Positions 45,994-55,968 of a stretch of DNA of 64,000 nt are shown one piece after another. The stretch's first letter is position 1. Each line of letters starts with the position of its first letter. Source of the stretch: Biomphalaria glabrata (taxonomy: Eukaryota > Mollusca > Gastropoda > Planorbidae); contig NC_074717.1 in assembly GCF_947242115.1 (NCBI RefSeq), forward strand, positions 41,188,701 to 41,252,700, given 5' to 3'. The translations under genes and the position numbers were made by a program. The notes under the pieces were generated by a model. It was not told the DNA's origin. It was given only the letters and a program-made list of their open reading frames with translations, and searched no databases.

Positions 45994-46382
45994 TGTTACG
46001 ATCTCTCCTACTATCCAGGCTCTCTTCAAACTGCACCACACGACACGACGAACTTAAAGAACCTCAACAAGTCAGGGCTACAAAGTATCAGTCAGTTTAA
46101 TTTCAAATACATCGCAATTGGCAACAACATTAACACTGTCTTTACAAAAACGTAGTCTTGCTCCGCCTGACTTCACACACTGTGCTGGTTCTCGCCTCGT
46201 CTGGTCACATAGCGAGGTAACGTGAAGTGAAGTCTTTCTGACACACTCGCTCTTATATAGGGTCTCTACTGACCTACACGAACCTTCTTGACCACTCCAG
46301 TTGATCGCTTTCGTCGTGACTTGCGTGCGTAATATTTACACACAGGTCGTTGCCGAACTGGCGTGTACTGTCACTGGTAACA
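45994..46382. mobile_element. Possible solo LTR (fossil)
   Basis: A 389-bp block begins TGTTACGATC and ends GGTAACA, giving TG...CA termini with a short inverted repeat. TATATAGGG lies inside. The style fits LTRs of the Gypsy kind. No matching flanking duplication was seen and no second LTR or internal region is present, so it would be an old solo LTR at most. Confidence 0.35.
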
Positions 46383-46589
46383 GTTGACCGCTCGTCCTGC
46401 GCTGGACTGGGGCGATTTGGGTAGGCTAAAAACACACAGCACCACCCCCATCTGTGTCACCAACAGTTTTACAACAATATATAAGGCCGATGGGATTGTA
46501 AACAGGATCAGAACGTCAATTAGGCTCCACGGTGACCTGCTGACCACTGTAAAAAAAACGCAAAACATTATGACAATGCCTTCTAGAGC

Positions 46590-46795
46590 TTAAGGGCTCG
46601 CAAAGACCTTCCTACAAGGAACAGTACCAGGAATAAGAAGAAGACGCAGGCAGAGAAAGCTCTGGGAAGACGTGAAAGAATCGACGGGCCTGTCATTGAA
46701 AGAGATTCTATTCAAGCAAATGCTAATGAGGAATGGAGAAAGAGGGTCGACATATCACGTGTCGTGCCCCAGAGGATCAACAGACTAATTCACTA
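46590..46795 (+). mobile_element. LINE 3' fragment, reverse-transcriptase tail
   Basis: The plus strand reads LARTFLQGTVPGIRRRRRQR, then KLWEDVKESTGLSLKEILF, the usual arginine-rich end of RTE-type ORF2 proteins. A frame slip follows before VVPQRINRLIH. Confidence 0.65.
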
Positions 46796-46799
46796 AGGA

Positions 46800-49577
46800 A
46801 TCAGTGAAAGTAACAGTTCTATTAGAGACTAGTTCAATGGTATACACGTTTGTGGACATTCTAAAATTAGAATAGAGCATAGAATGGAACGTTCTTCTTT
46901 CAGGCTTTAAGCACAATGGAAAGGAACCAGAAGCTTGAACCCCCCCCCCCCCAGTTCTGTGCCCTATCTGCTTTACCTACATCTCCCACTCCCCCTTTCC
47001 GGCCTGTGATTTCTCCGTGTTCATTTCCCTGATAACTTATTTATTTATAGTAAAAAAGCGGGATAATAATTTAACGATTTTTTTTTTAATTCAATAGTTA
47101 ATACCCTTGAAATAACTGACCACTTCTTTGAACATTAATTTTTTAAAAATACTTTTTAAAAAACAAAGCTTTCACTAGGCAAAGTTGTATGAATTAGTTT
47201 GGAAAAGTCATGTAATTAAATTTGTAATAGATCTAGACTAGCAATAATAAATCTGTGCGATTAGAAATGCTTTTACCAATTGCTTTTAGCTTATACCACA
47301 TCAGTCAAGTACAATTTCTTTCCCTTGTTTGAGATACCAAACACAATAATTAATTACCAAATGGTAATTAACTAATTTCTTATTTGTTTTTTTTTATTGA
47401 TGCAAAAATTCAGCTTGATCCAAGATTGAGTGTCGGAGAAATAACGTGTACAAACTTTCCACCAGACAGGCAGAGTGAGTTGATACAAGCTTTGTAAAAA
47501 GGCACTTATACATTCTCAAGCATGATAGCGCTTCATGTAGTGACTTTGCTCTGCGCAACTCTTTCAGACACTGACCTATAGAACATCAAGGCACTCACTC
47601 TGGGATAACGCTCACATTTTAACATTCTACATAATAACAATCATGATTGTCAAATTTTACATTCAATCCAATAAGAACTAACCATACAAGAACATAAAAA
47701 CCTATTTAAAAGCCATAAATATAATAAAATTGGCGACCAGTTTGTAGTAATTGCAGATCAAAAAATAATTGCAGAGACTACCTCAAAATTTCGAAATTCC
47801 AGTCGGTGATTTTTTTTTCCTTTTTTTTTGGGATACAAGCTAAGGATTTAAATGTTTCTAAACATTCGGTGTTCAGTCATTCCCCCGCCCCCCCCCCCAG
47901 CCAACAACTCATTTGAAGCGAGTATAACATGATAAGAACTTTGAACAGATAGAACGAACAAGTTATTTATAATAGTCAATGTATTAAGATCACAGAACTA
48001 AGATTACAAATTGACTTCAAAACAGAAAATGTCATTGAAATGTGTAGAAATAGAAAAATCAATATGGAAACTTGTCTATTTATATTTCACTTATTGATAT
48101 TATGGTTAAAACATGACCAGCAAATGAATGAATAAATATATTTAAACATACTATAAATTAATAATAATAAATAAATATTAACAAATTTAAATAAAGAAAT
48201 TCTAATGCAACACATTGAAATAAGAACAATCGAAGTCTAATGAATAACAAACAATAATAAAAAAGAAAAGAATATATCTGAGCATGTCATTATATGTATA
48301 TGTATGTATGTGTGTTTGTAAGTGTGTTGGTGTGGTATGTGTTGTTGAGAGACTTAGACCACTTGGCTTTCTACCCCCCCCCCCCCTTGATTAAGACAGC
48401 GCACTGGGAGTATGCTATAAGCATGCAAAGTACAAAAGAAATAATATATATATATAGATATAATTGTATATATTGTATAAAGAATTGATAATGGTATTGA
48501 CTAGCGAAAACAATGTGTAAATTATTTCATGCCTGCACTAATAAATCGATCCACTAGCTATAAAAATCGGATTCTAGCTTTACATTGTGTACAGACGTTG
48601 TAATGGTCTACTGAACATCTTTTCTATACAGTATACACTGTGTCGAGAAAAGGTAATCAATAGGTTGTCATAGTCATTGTCAAGATCTTAAGATCTATTA
48701 GTATATATACGAGGTGAAGTGGGCTGACGAGGGTGTCATGTGACCATTTTCGCAGAAATATATAATAATTATTTGATGTCACACTAAGATGTTGACAAGG
48801 TTACGTTAACTTGATTGATATAGACTTAACATCTGATATATAAATACGGTTACACGACATCGACATGATGGTCATCCATGACGTCATAAGCAACGTGTAT
48901 ACGTACACAAATACACATTTTAAAATTATAAGGCCATTATAAGTGACACTTTATTACAATCTGTATATTTACATATACAGTTGATTGAAACTTCGCGAAA
49001 AAAACTCACATAGCATCCAATGGTTAGTTTGTAATGGAAGGCATAGACAAAAAACAACAACGAACAAACATATAACATAATCATTATTTTACATATGGTA
49101 AAATAAGTTAAACAAAATACAAAATAGTACTTCAAATAGATATATGTTTACAGCGAATTTCTTTCACAAAAGCAAACATATTCAATGTTTAGATACACAA
49201 AGATTGTGCTTAATGCTGTAAGAAATGTGTTTTTTCTTGAAGATGTAATGTGGAAGGGATTTTCTTTAGGAAAAAAAATGGGGTGGGTTGATATCTTTTT
49301 GTATTTAATGTGTATTCACACGATTCTATGTTCACTATCACTTTGCAAGGTAATATATAAAGCTTGCATTACGATTTCATACAGGCTATTCACACATTTT
49401 TTAAATTTATTGCATAACTACACATGCTATTCACACACTTCGTCCTTTAAGGTCATTTAAAATGCATTAAATAAGATTTTCTACACATATAGTCTGCTAT
49501 GCATATCATTAAAGCTATGTTTGTATTTCATTAATGGTGTAGTTTATACCTGGCAGTGAGTTCACTATTCTGTGTTT
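46800..49577. other. Intergenic, no gene seen
   Basis: C-runs at 46940, 47885 and 48377, and a TATATATA run at 48445. No gene, SINE or transposon terminus was recognised. The copy 3 tail would end just above this stretch. Confidence 0.4.
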
Positions 49578-49587
49578 TTTATTTATT
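49578..49587 (-). terminator. Possible polyadenylation signals for the copy 3 tail
   Basis: Two overlapping AATAAA words on the minus strand lie about 140 bp after the stop codon at 49726. This is a plausible 3' UTR length, but such words are common in AT-rich DNA. Confidence 0.35.
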
Positions 49588-49725
49588 TTTTAGGCTCTTC
49601 TGGGTATTTTGTCTTTCTTTCGAATCATTCTCACTTTTGCAATTCTTTCTATGACTACCGTATTCTTTGATTTCAATGTTTCAAGTCTTTCTAACTATTT
49701 GACATTATCTCTCCAATTCTTTCTA

Positions 49726-50140
49726 TCAGTCATCTTCTCTGACATCTTTCCTCCAATTCTTTCTATCACTGTCATCTTCTCTGGCATCTTTTGTCCAATT
49801 CTTTCTATCACTGTCATCTTCTCTGGCATCTTTTCTCCAATTCTTTCTATCACTGCTATCCTCCCGGATATTTCTCCAATTCTTTCTATCACTGCTATCC
49901 TCCCGGATATTTCTCCAATTCTTTCTATCACTGCTATCTTCCCGTACGTGTCTCCAACTCTGCCTTTCTATCTCTCTGAGTTGTCTCCAATTAGGTCTGT
50001 CACTCCTGTCTCGCTCATATACCATCAGTGTGTCTCTCCAGTTCAGTGGATCACTTTCATTGGTCTGTTGATTTGGTAACATTGAAACTCCTGCCACATC
50101 TTCATGTTCGAGCTTGACATTCTCTCTTTCACGACTGACT
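49726..50140 (-). CDS. Candidate last exon of the copy 3 tail: Arg/Asp/Ser-rich 13-14-residue repeats
   Basis: Acceptor TTTTTTCAATTCAG precedes 50140; the exon starts in phase 2, matching the previous exon at 51573. It encodes VSRERENVKLEHEDVAGVSM, an Asn/Trp/Arg region (DPLNWRDT, SDRPNWRQ), then about five tandem units of REDSSDRKNWRNI or REDDSDRKNWRKDA, and a stop at 49726. The units are 39 or 42 bp in DNA. Composition recalls RS/RD-rich RNA-binding tails, but no family is recognised. Plus-strand frames over the same stretch are antisense shadows. Confidence 0.65.
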
Positions 50141-50264
50141 CTGAATTGAAAAAACAATTTTAGAAATTATTTGTTATTTATGATAGTAAATCATAATTAA
50201 ATATTCTAAACATTTCTAAACAAGTAAAAAATGTTATGAAAATACATTTTCTTTAACGAGCTAG

Positions 50265-50345
50265 CATGCATAGGTTGCCTGAATCAGCCAGAAAAACCAA
50301 AGACATAGACGAGTGTTTTAGTGACGTCTTGTGCCAGGATTTCAG
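50265..50345 (+). repeat. Degenerate CR1-like LINE tail
   Basis: GCATAGGTTGCCTGAATCAG, then AAAACCAAAGACATAGACG, aligns loosely with the 12715 LINE tail. Located in the intron between the last two copy 3 tail exons. Confidence 0.45.
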
Positions 50346-50529
50346 TCATGGTAAGGCTTATTGTAAGACTAAACTCCTGACATGCAGTCGCCAAAACCTT
50401 TACCAGCCTTTTTAATCCTTCTTGTGGATGAAATTTGAGTCACCGAAATAACCGTGATATGTATTGGAAATCGCACCCTTACGGTAGTGCAGGATTTTAT
50501 CTACTTGGTATCAACTATCGCCAGCAATT

Positions 50530-50990
50530 TAAATTTGCACAGTATCTATGTCCTTTTGACACCGAGAAGACTACGTTGGCTTGGACATGTCACCCGCATG
50601 CCTGATGGAAGAATTTCTAGACACCCTCTATGCTGAGCTTGTGGAGGGAGTCAGACCAATTGGCAACGTAACACTTACCTATAGAGATGCCTGCAAGCGA
50701 GACATGAGAACCACATGCATTAACGGAAAGTATGTGGGAGGAGACAGCCCAAGACCAGACAGCATGGAGACAGACTGTGCGTGCTGGTGCGAACATCGCA
50801 GAGAACAAAAGACACGAAGCTGCCTTAGTCAGGAGAAAGATAAAGAAAGCTGCCCTGTCAGCTAGCCCTAAAACAGATGCATTCACATGCAAGACATTGC
50901 TGCTCTAGAATTGACTTGATAAGTCACACCAGATTCTGCCCCGTCTCAAGACGAAACCAAAACCAGTGACGCATCCATTGTCTTAAGAGA
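50530..50990 (+). mobile_element. LINE 3' fragment, reverse-transcriptase tail
   Basis: The plus strand encodes PRRLRWLGHVTRMPDGRISR, AELVEGVRPIG, YRDACKRDMRTTCINGK and, further on, SQEKDKESCPVS, with one frame slip. This is the usual end of an RTE-like ORF2 protein. It lies antisense in an intron of the copy 3 tail. Confidence 0.75.
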
Positions 50991-51572
50991 CAGAAGGAGT
51001 CATATATATATATATTATGTGACACGGTTACTATGTGTGGTCAACCGTGACACACGGTCAAGTGTTGGGTATCGAGGAGTTAGGGGACTTGCGGGAAGTG
51101 ACGAGTGTGTTGTAGATATGCAGAAGTAAGTCATCTAGTGGAGTTGGTTATCTGTAGATAATGTTAACCTTGTAAATATGTTATGTTTGAATGCTTCACA
51201 ATAAAAGGCAGTTTATACTTAAAAGGACTTGTTTCTTCACAATATATATATATATATATATAAAATACATTGTGTCTTATAAATGATTAAAGTTACTACA
51301 AAAGAAAAAGAGAAGATAATTACGTCCTACGTATATATATAATTTATAAGACGAAATGTATTTTAACTCTTTCTCTCCTAACTGACGATACCAGCGTTGA
51401 TTCTACCAGAATGTGGTAAATAATTACGGAGAGAAAGAGTTAATAAGTAAATATTGACAAGTGACATTCGAATACAATTATCTGGACGTATATGTGGTAA
51501 AGATAACAAAAGAAAGTTTCTTTGTACTATTTCCTACTTACTATTCAAGTGATGTCTTTAAAATGTACTGAC

Positions 51573-51683
51573 CTTACTCTGTTTGAATTGTCTGTACTAA
51601 TGCTTCTCATTGGGTTGAGGCGTGATCTCGGCCTCACTAGAGCCTCCTTGCTTTCTGTTCTACGTGTTTCACTCTGGTCTCTC
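51573..51683 (-). CDS. Candidate copy 3 tail exon (37 codons)
   Basis: Acceptor TCTTTTCTTCTCCCAG precedes 51683 and donor AAG|GTCAGT follows 51573. It is 111 bp, phase 2 to phase 2, and encodes RDQSETRRTESKEALVRPRS, then RLNPMRSISTDNSNRV. A second GTAAGG donor a few bases upstream would be phase 0 and break the next exon, so the phase-2 site is preferred. Basic, Ser-rich, probably disordered. Confidence 0.6.
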
Positions 51684-51866
51684 CTGGGAGAAGAAAAGAT
51701 TGATCAAACAATATAGGGATAAGAATTAACAAGCAGTGGCGTCGCTAGGAGAGTACCAATGGTGAGGATCGCACAAGGCTGACATTCATCTAAAGTAAAC
51801 AACAATGTGATATTATATTCTATTAAGATACTTTCAAGATTGATTGAATTGTTAAGTTAGTAAAGT

Positions 51867-51950
51867 TATTTTGTCGGTGCTATTTTGTCGGCGCTATTTT
51901 GTTCGCGCTATTTTGTCGGCGCTATTTTGTCCACGTTATTTTGTCGGGGA
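51867..51950. repeat. GCTATTTTGTCGGC short tandem array
   Basis: Six successive words of ATTTTGTCGGCGCT type at about 14-16 bp spacing; a degraded relative lies at 12560-12640. Located in a copy 3 tail intron. Confidence 0.75.
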
Positions 51951-52633
51951 GCTTCATTGAACATATTATCAGTTCGAATAATTACCCTAATCATTTTTTT
52001 TTTCACTGACTCGATTAATACTAAAATGGTATTAATTAAATTAGTTTCGTTTTTATTTCGTAAATGGTTTTTCTCTTCAGGACCTTTCAGCCATTTACAC
52101 ATAGGCTGGTCGATAACGTAAGAAGAAAAAAGTAAAAATAAATAAATAAAAATTCAAATCTCCAGAAGCTGTTTTAACAAGTATTTCATTTCATTCTTTT
52201 TAACAATATGGTGTCTTTCTTTGTCTACAGTAGCATTTGCTATTTTGTTCCCCTGGCAATCAAATCATTAAATAAGAACAATCTGATATAAACTTTGTCA
52301 CATGTACATTATGAGTGAGTCGGGTGTGAATGTACACTTTGGTTTCTTATAGTTATAATGTTTTTTGTTTGGTGTAATGCACAAATTGTAAGACAAATTT
52401 CCATACGGACAATAAAGATAATTATTATACTATACACAATTGTCAAACACATTTTTTAAAATGTAACACACTTGGCCAGACCTCACCGGTTCTATTAAGA
52501 TATTTAGGCAACTAGTTATTCTCAGTGTGAATTGTCTTATTTAATGCAACTTAACGCCTGACCCTCATTGAGCCATGTTCTTTCTATAAGGAAGTAAAAT
52601 AAAATTGATTCACAGATATACACAATGTATTAC

Positions 52634-52771
52634 TTTAATGTCACCAAATCCTCTAGGAGCATAGTTCGTCTGCCCTGATTCAATGTCCTGTTTTGAGAAG
52701 TCCTACTCTGGGGCAATGTCCTGTCCTGAGAGTCATTCGGTATCATTCGACTTCCTGGTCTACTGGTGCTT
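52634..52771 (-). CDS. Candidate copy 3 tail exon (46 codons)
   Basis: Acceptor CTCCTTATTTTGGTAG precedes 52771 and donor AAA|GTAATA follows 52634. It is 138 bp, phase 2 to phase 2. It reads STSRPGSRMIPNDSQDRTLP, then QSRTSQNRTLNQGRR and MLLEDLVTL. Two similar DRTLPQ/NRTLNQ words suggest an internal repeat. If the donor were skipped, TAA follows after one more codon, which would give a shorter isoform. Confidence 0.6.
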
Positions 52772-52997
52772 CTACCAAAATAAGGAGAGAAAAAAAAATA
52801 CAACCAATATATGTTCGTTAAAAGACTTAGACCTATCAGAACAGAATAAATAACATTTAGACCTCAACAAAAAACGTAGCGTTGATAATGATAGAAAAAT
52901 GTAAGCAAAACAAACATACAAAGAGAAGCCTGGACTACTCATCAAAAGAACCCATGTGGTGAATATTGTGTACAATTAAAATGGACTTTTTTAGTAC

Positions 52998-53087
52998 CTT
53001 CGATCCCTAAGGGTTTCATTTTTGACAGAACAGGTTTCGTCCTTGGTTTTCTCAGTTTTATTGCGCTCTATAGAATTGCGTCTTCTT
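52998..53087 (-). CDS. Candidate copy 3 tail exon (30 codons)
   Basis: Acceptor GTCTTGCATTTCAG precedes 53087 and donor AAG|GTACTA follows 52998. It is 90 bp, phase 2 to phase 2, and encodes RRRNSIERNKTEKTKDETCS, then VKNETLRDR. Highly charged, no domain recognised. Phase and strand agree with both neighbours. Confidence 0.6.
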
Positions 53088-53249
53088 CTGAAATGCAAGA
53101 CAAGAATATAATAAATATTTTATCAAAAGCTTGTCGTTTTGAAATAATTATAAGAAGAAGCTTTGAATATTCTTTGACATTTATATAGTCACTCTTACAA
53201 TGATATGTATTTCCTTTACAGACGTCTACACTGACTCTATGTTCTAAAT

Positions 53250-53419
53250 CAGCGGTTGTCACCTTTTATGCTCGGCGACCCCCCCCCCCCCCCCACACAC
53301 ACATACAGCTATAGAAGAATAGACAATAACAATCCATATTTTCGAAGGTCTTTGGCGACCCCTAGCAAATCGTCAATCGACCCCCAAGAGGGTCGCGATC
53401 CACAGGTTGAGAACCCCTG
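53250..53419 (-). mobile_element. SPIN/Buster-like hAT MITE, reverse, 170 bp
   Basis: The ends CAGCGGTTGTCACCTTTTA and CCACAGGTTGAGAACCCCTG are flanked by perfect TTCTAAAT duplications (53242-53249 and 53420-53427). A C-run of about 17 bases starts 28 bp in. It lies in a copy 3 tail intron. Confidence 0.92.
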
Positions 53420-53751
53420 TTCTAAATAGTTCTTATCAGTGGGAGAGGGGGACAAGGGGACGTCTGCGGGTTTTCTTTCTTGTCTCATAGTGTGGTCGTG
53501 TTTTTAGTAATATGAACTAGTTTGCATTGGGCGGGGTGTGCTGTCGAGAATAGTGTAGAGCCATTGTTTGTCGAATATAAGCCTAACTGCTGTCTGTGTT
53601 GGTGAAGTCGGGTGTGGCGAGGTGGTGGATGAGCAAGGCGGGGGCATGTGACCAATGGCTACTGTGGTGGTCATTTTGCATGCACGCGAGATGCCTTGGA
53701 TCAAAAAGATGTGGCGTTTTTTTTTTTTTTTTGTTTTTTTTTAACATCTCT

Positions 53752-53838
53752 ATGGTCTAGAGAGATTAGCTCACTAAGTACTACTACTGCTAGGCGTTGT
53801 CGTGGTCACTGGTTCGCGCCCTGGTCGACGCAGTCCTT
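53752..53838 (+). repeat. tRNA-like SINE head
   Basis: TGGTCTAGAGAGATTAGCTC, then GTCGTGGTCACTGGTTCGCGCCC, has tRNA-like A and B boxes. It cannot be folded with confidence into a tRNA, and the family body is not recognised. Confidence 0.4.
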
Positions 53839-54026
53839 TTATTTCATCATATTTAATTCACTAATTTCTCTCATGAAAAGTTGGTCCCTAGAGCTGCCTT
53901 TGTGTTTGTCACATATGTATGCTCCACTCATTGACTTGCTATGGGAAGTGTTACTCTTTCATAGACCAGATGTCAAGCACGGGGGCTCAAAAGTCTAAGA
54001 CGGCTGTGAAAAACCGATTTAGTTTG

Positions 54027-54178
54027 GCTGCCTGGTCGAGTGGTATATGCCCTGGACTGTCGTCTCGATTGTCACGAGCTCGAAACCTGCTCTTAATCAT
54101 TTTCCGTCGTCCTGTGTGTGGTTAGGACTAAGATGTAATGATCTTCAACTCTTAAGGTAACATCTGAAGCATCTAAAA
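54027..54178 (+). mobile_element. Second tRNA-derived SINE family
   Basis: GGCTGCCTGGTCGAGTGGTA, GCCCTGGACTGTCGTCTCGA, GGACTAAGATGTAATGATC and GTAACATCTGAAGC match the 42010 copy. It ends about 15 bp below the copy 3 tail exon at 54195. Confidence 0.7.
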
Positions 54179-54194
54179 CAAAACAAACTATTAC

Positions 54195-54287
54195 CTGAAG
54201 TCTGAAGGCCTGTCATCTTCCTTCTTACTGGCTGCATCAGTTAAAGCCTCGGATATGGCGCAAGGGTCTTCAATGTTGCCAAAGAGT
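54195..54287 (-). CDS. Candidate first tail exon of copy 3 (31 codons)
   Basis: Acceptor TTTTTATAAACAG precedes 54287 and donor CAG|GTAATA follows 54195. It is 93 bp. In phase 2 it is open: LFGNIEDPCAISEALTDAAS, then KKEDDRPSDF, and it ends in phase 2 like the exons after it. In phase 0, the phase offered by the main exon, it stops after five codons (TLWQH). Its ends resemble copy 2's exon 29931-29846, which is 86 bp and is read in phase 0. The difference of 7 bp explains the frame change. So either a linking exon of phase 0 to 2 is missed, or copy 3's tail is uncoupled. Confidence 0.5.
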
Positions 54288-54299
54288 CTGTTTATAAAA

Positions 54300-55689
54300 A
54301 AAAAAGTACATAAATAGTATGACCAATTCTCAACGGAAATGGCTGGTCAGTTTTGTGACGTGATCTCGATAACAAAATGTTCGCGAACAGATCCAAATAT
54401 TTGGGGTAGGAGAAATTAAAACTGACCTCTTGGGATATAGGCAAGTGTATCAATCAGTAATGTTGAGAACCAATGGCAGTAATGGTGTTATAATTCACAT
54501 CACGGGCATGCTATTCTGCCTCAAAGTGGCGCCCGTGTGGAAACGGTTACTTGAGGGAGGTAACTAGGCTAAATGAATGGCAAAACAAAACTCCCGTGGG
54601 GGTGTTCCCATTGCACGGAGCGGAGTTGAAAGAGAGCCCACACGACCCTGTCGATAATCCATGCGCTGTCCCTCAAGGGACCGTTTACACTAATGGCGAG
54701 TTTCTCCACGGTTAGCTTGGTACAACATAGGAAATTGGCGGAGGTTCCCGGTGCATTCGGCCTTCGGCCACGTCTAGCCCATGCGCTTGGGGGCCAGATG
54801 CATCGGAAATAGCAATGCTTTACATAGGCATAGACTTGGGTCTCTTCTAGACAGAACCGTGGTTCACACAGGTTTTTTTTTACTGTTTGACGCTCAAACG
54901 TTTTTTTTTTCAAACTTAGAGCTCAAAGAGCCTTCGACTCAGCTCTTAGACAATCTAACGTACGTACGTATAATGCAAAATTAACTATAAAACTACCTAT
55001 CTCAGGCTGGATGCTTTATATTAGAATGACAAATTTAGTTGTAGATAAGACACACACTTCAAACGCATACTCAATTATTGTTGTTTTACTAATGTACTCA
55101 AATATGGTAATTAATCTCTCAGAAAATATAAATATTGACATTACTTTGAGAAGTAATCCTGATGTGTGGCCGAAGAGTTTGACTTGGAAAAAGAAATTTT
55201 CTTTGGATACAGAACGTCAGCCAGAGTCTAGGAAACAATTGACAAACATATCAACAGAATGTTAACAATAAATATACACAGCCCGAATTTTTTTAACTTT
55301 ACAGTTATTGAACATTTACTAAAATGGAAAAAATTGGAATAACATGTTACATACAGAAAAGAACGAGAGAGAGATAGAGATCAGTGTTGGACTACAGAAA
55401 AATAAGAGATTAGAGAAACAAGAGACAAAGAGAATAGAGAAACAAAAAGACAGACAGACAAAAAGACACACAGACAAAAAGAGAAAAAGAGAGAGTGTGG
55501 GACTAGAGGAACAAGAGACAGAGAAACTAGACATACTGCAGTTTTAGTTTTGTAGAGAGATTTATATGCCTTAAGACATTTCCCCCACTATATGTATAAA
55601 GCAATACGCCATAATTTTATCTACTACATCGTCAATATCTATTTGTATAAATAAACCATAAGTAAAGAGGACACCTTCCCTCTTTCAGA
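54300..55689. other. Putative intron of copy 3; no linking exon found
   Basis: I searched the minus strand for an exon of phase 0 to 2 that would join the main exon to 54287 and found none with good sites. Purine-rich low-complexity sequence (AGACAGACAGAC, AAAAAGAGAAAAAGAGAGAG) fills about 55360-55540. Confidence 0.4.
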
Positions 55690-55925
55690 CTGTGGGCTAT
55701 AGAACAGATGATGTAAAGATCATGTTTCTGTGCTCACGGTAAACAAGGGTATCATGTGGCCAGTATAACAACCAACCGCCTTTACATTTCCCCAACAAAT
55801 ATCAGGTACCCATTAAAGCTGGGTGGACTCAGAGGCGCCCAAAGATGCCGAAATTAAAAATACCAGTCTTCACCAGGATTCGAACCCGGGACCACTGATT
55901 CGGAAGCCTAACGCCTTATCACTCA
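55690..55925 (-). mobile_element. tRNA-derived SINE, reverse, near full length
   Basis: ATCATGTGGCCAGTATAACAA, CAGGTACCCATTAAAGCTGG, CAGAGGCGCCCAAAGATG and AGGATTCGAACCCGGGACC match the 6103 family in reverse. It ends about 40 bp from the main-exon donor of copy 3, so it is intronic. Confidence 0.8.
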
Positions 55926-55968
55926 ATTATTCTACATTTTCATTGTATAAATTAAAGTTGGCACTTAC

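Noticed and set aside
49695-49931. Minus-strand MIERIGEISGR repeat frame
   Set aside because: Same repeats read in another frame; it lacks the phase-2 link to the upstream exon.
49609-50079. Plus-strand repeat frame rich in ILSIT words
   Set aside because: Antisense of the last copy 3 tail exon; the repeats are those of REDSSDRKNW on the other strand, where splice sites and phase support the minus reading.
51018-51241. Possible small solo LTR (TGTGAC...TTCACA with AATAAA)
   Set aside because: Only the terminal bases and one polyadenylation word suggest it; it is bordered by TA microsatellites and has no clear flanking duplication.
54569-54913. 114-residue minus-strand frame between copy 3 exons
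   Set aside because: No splice sites in compatible phase and no recognisable family; composition looks random.
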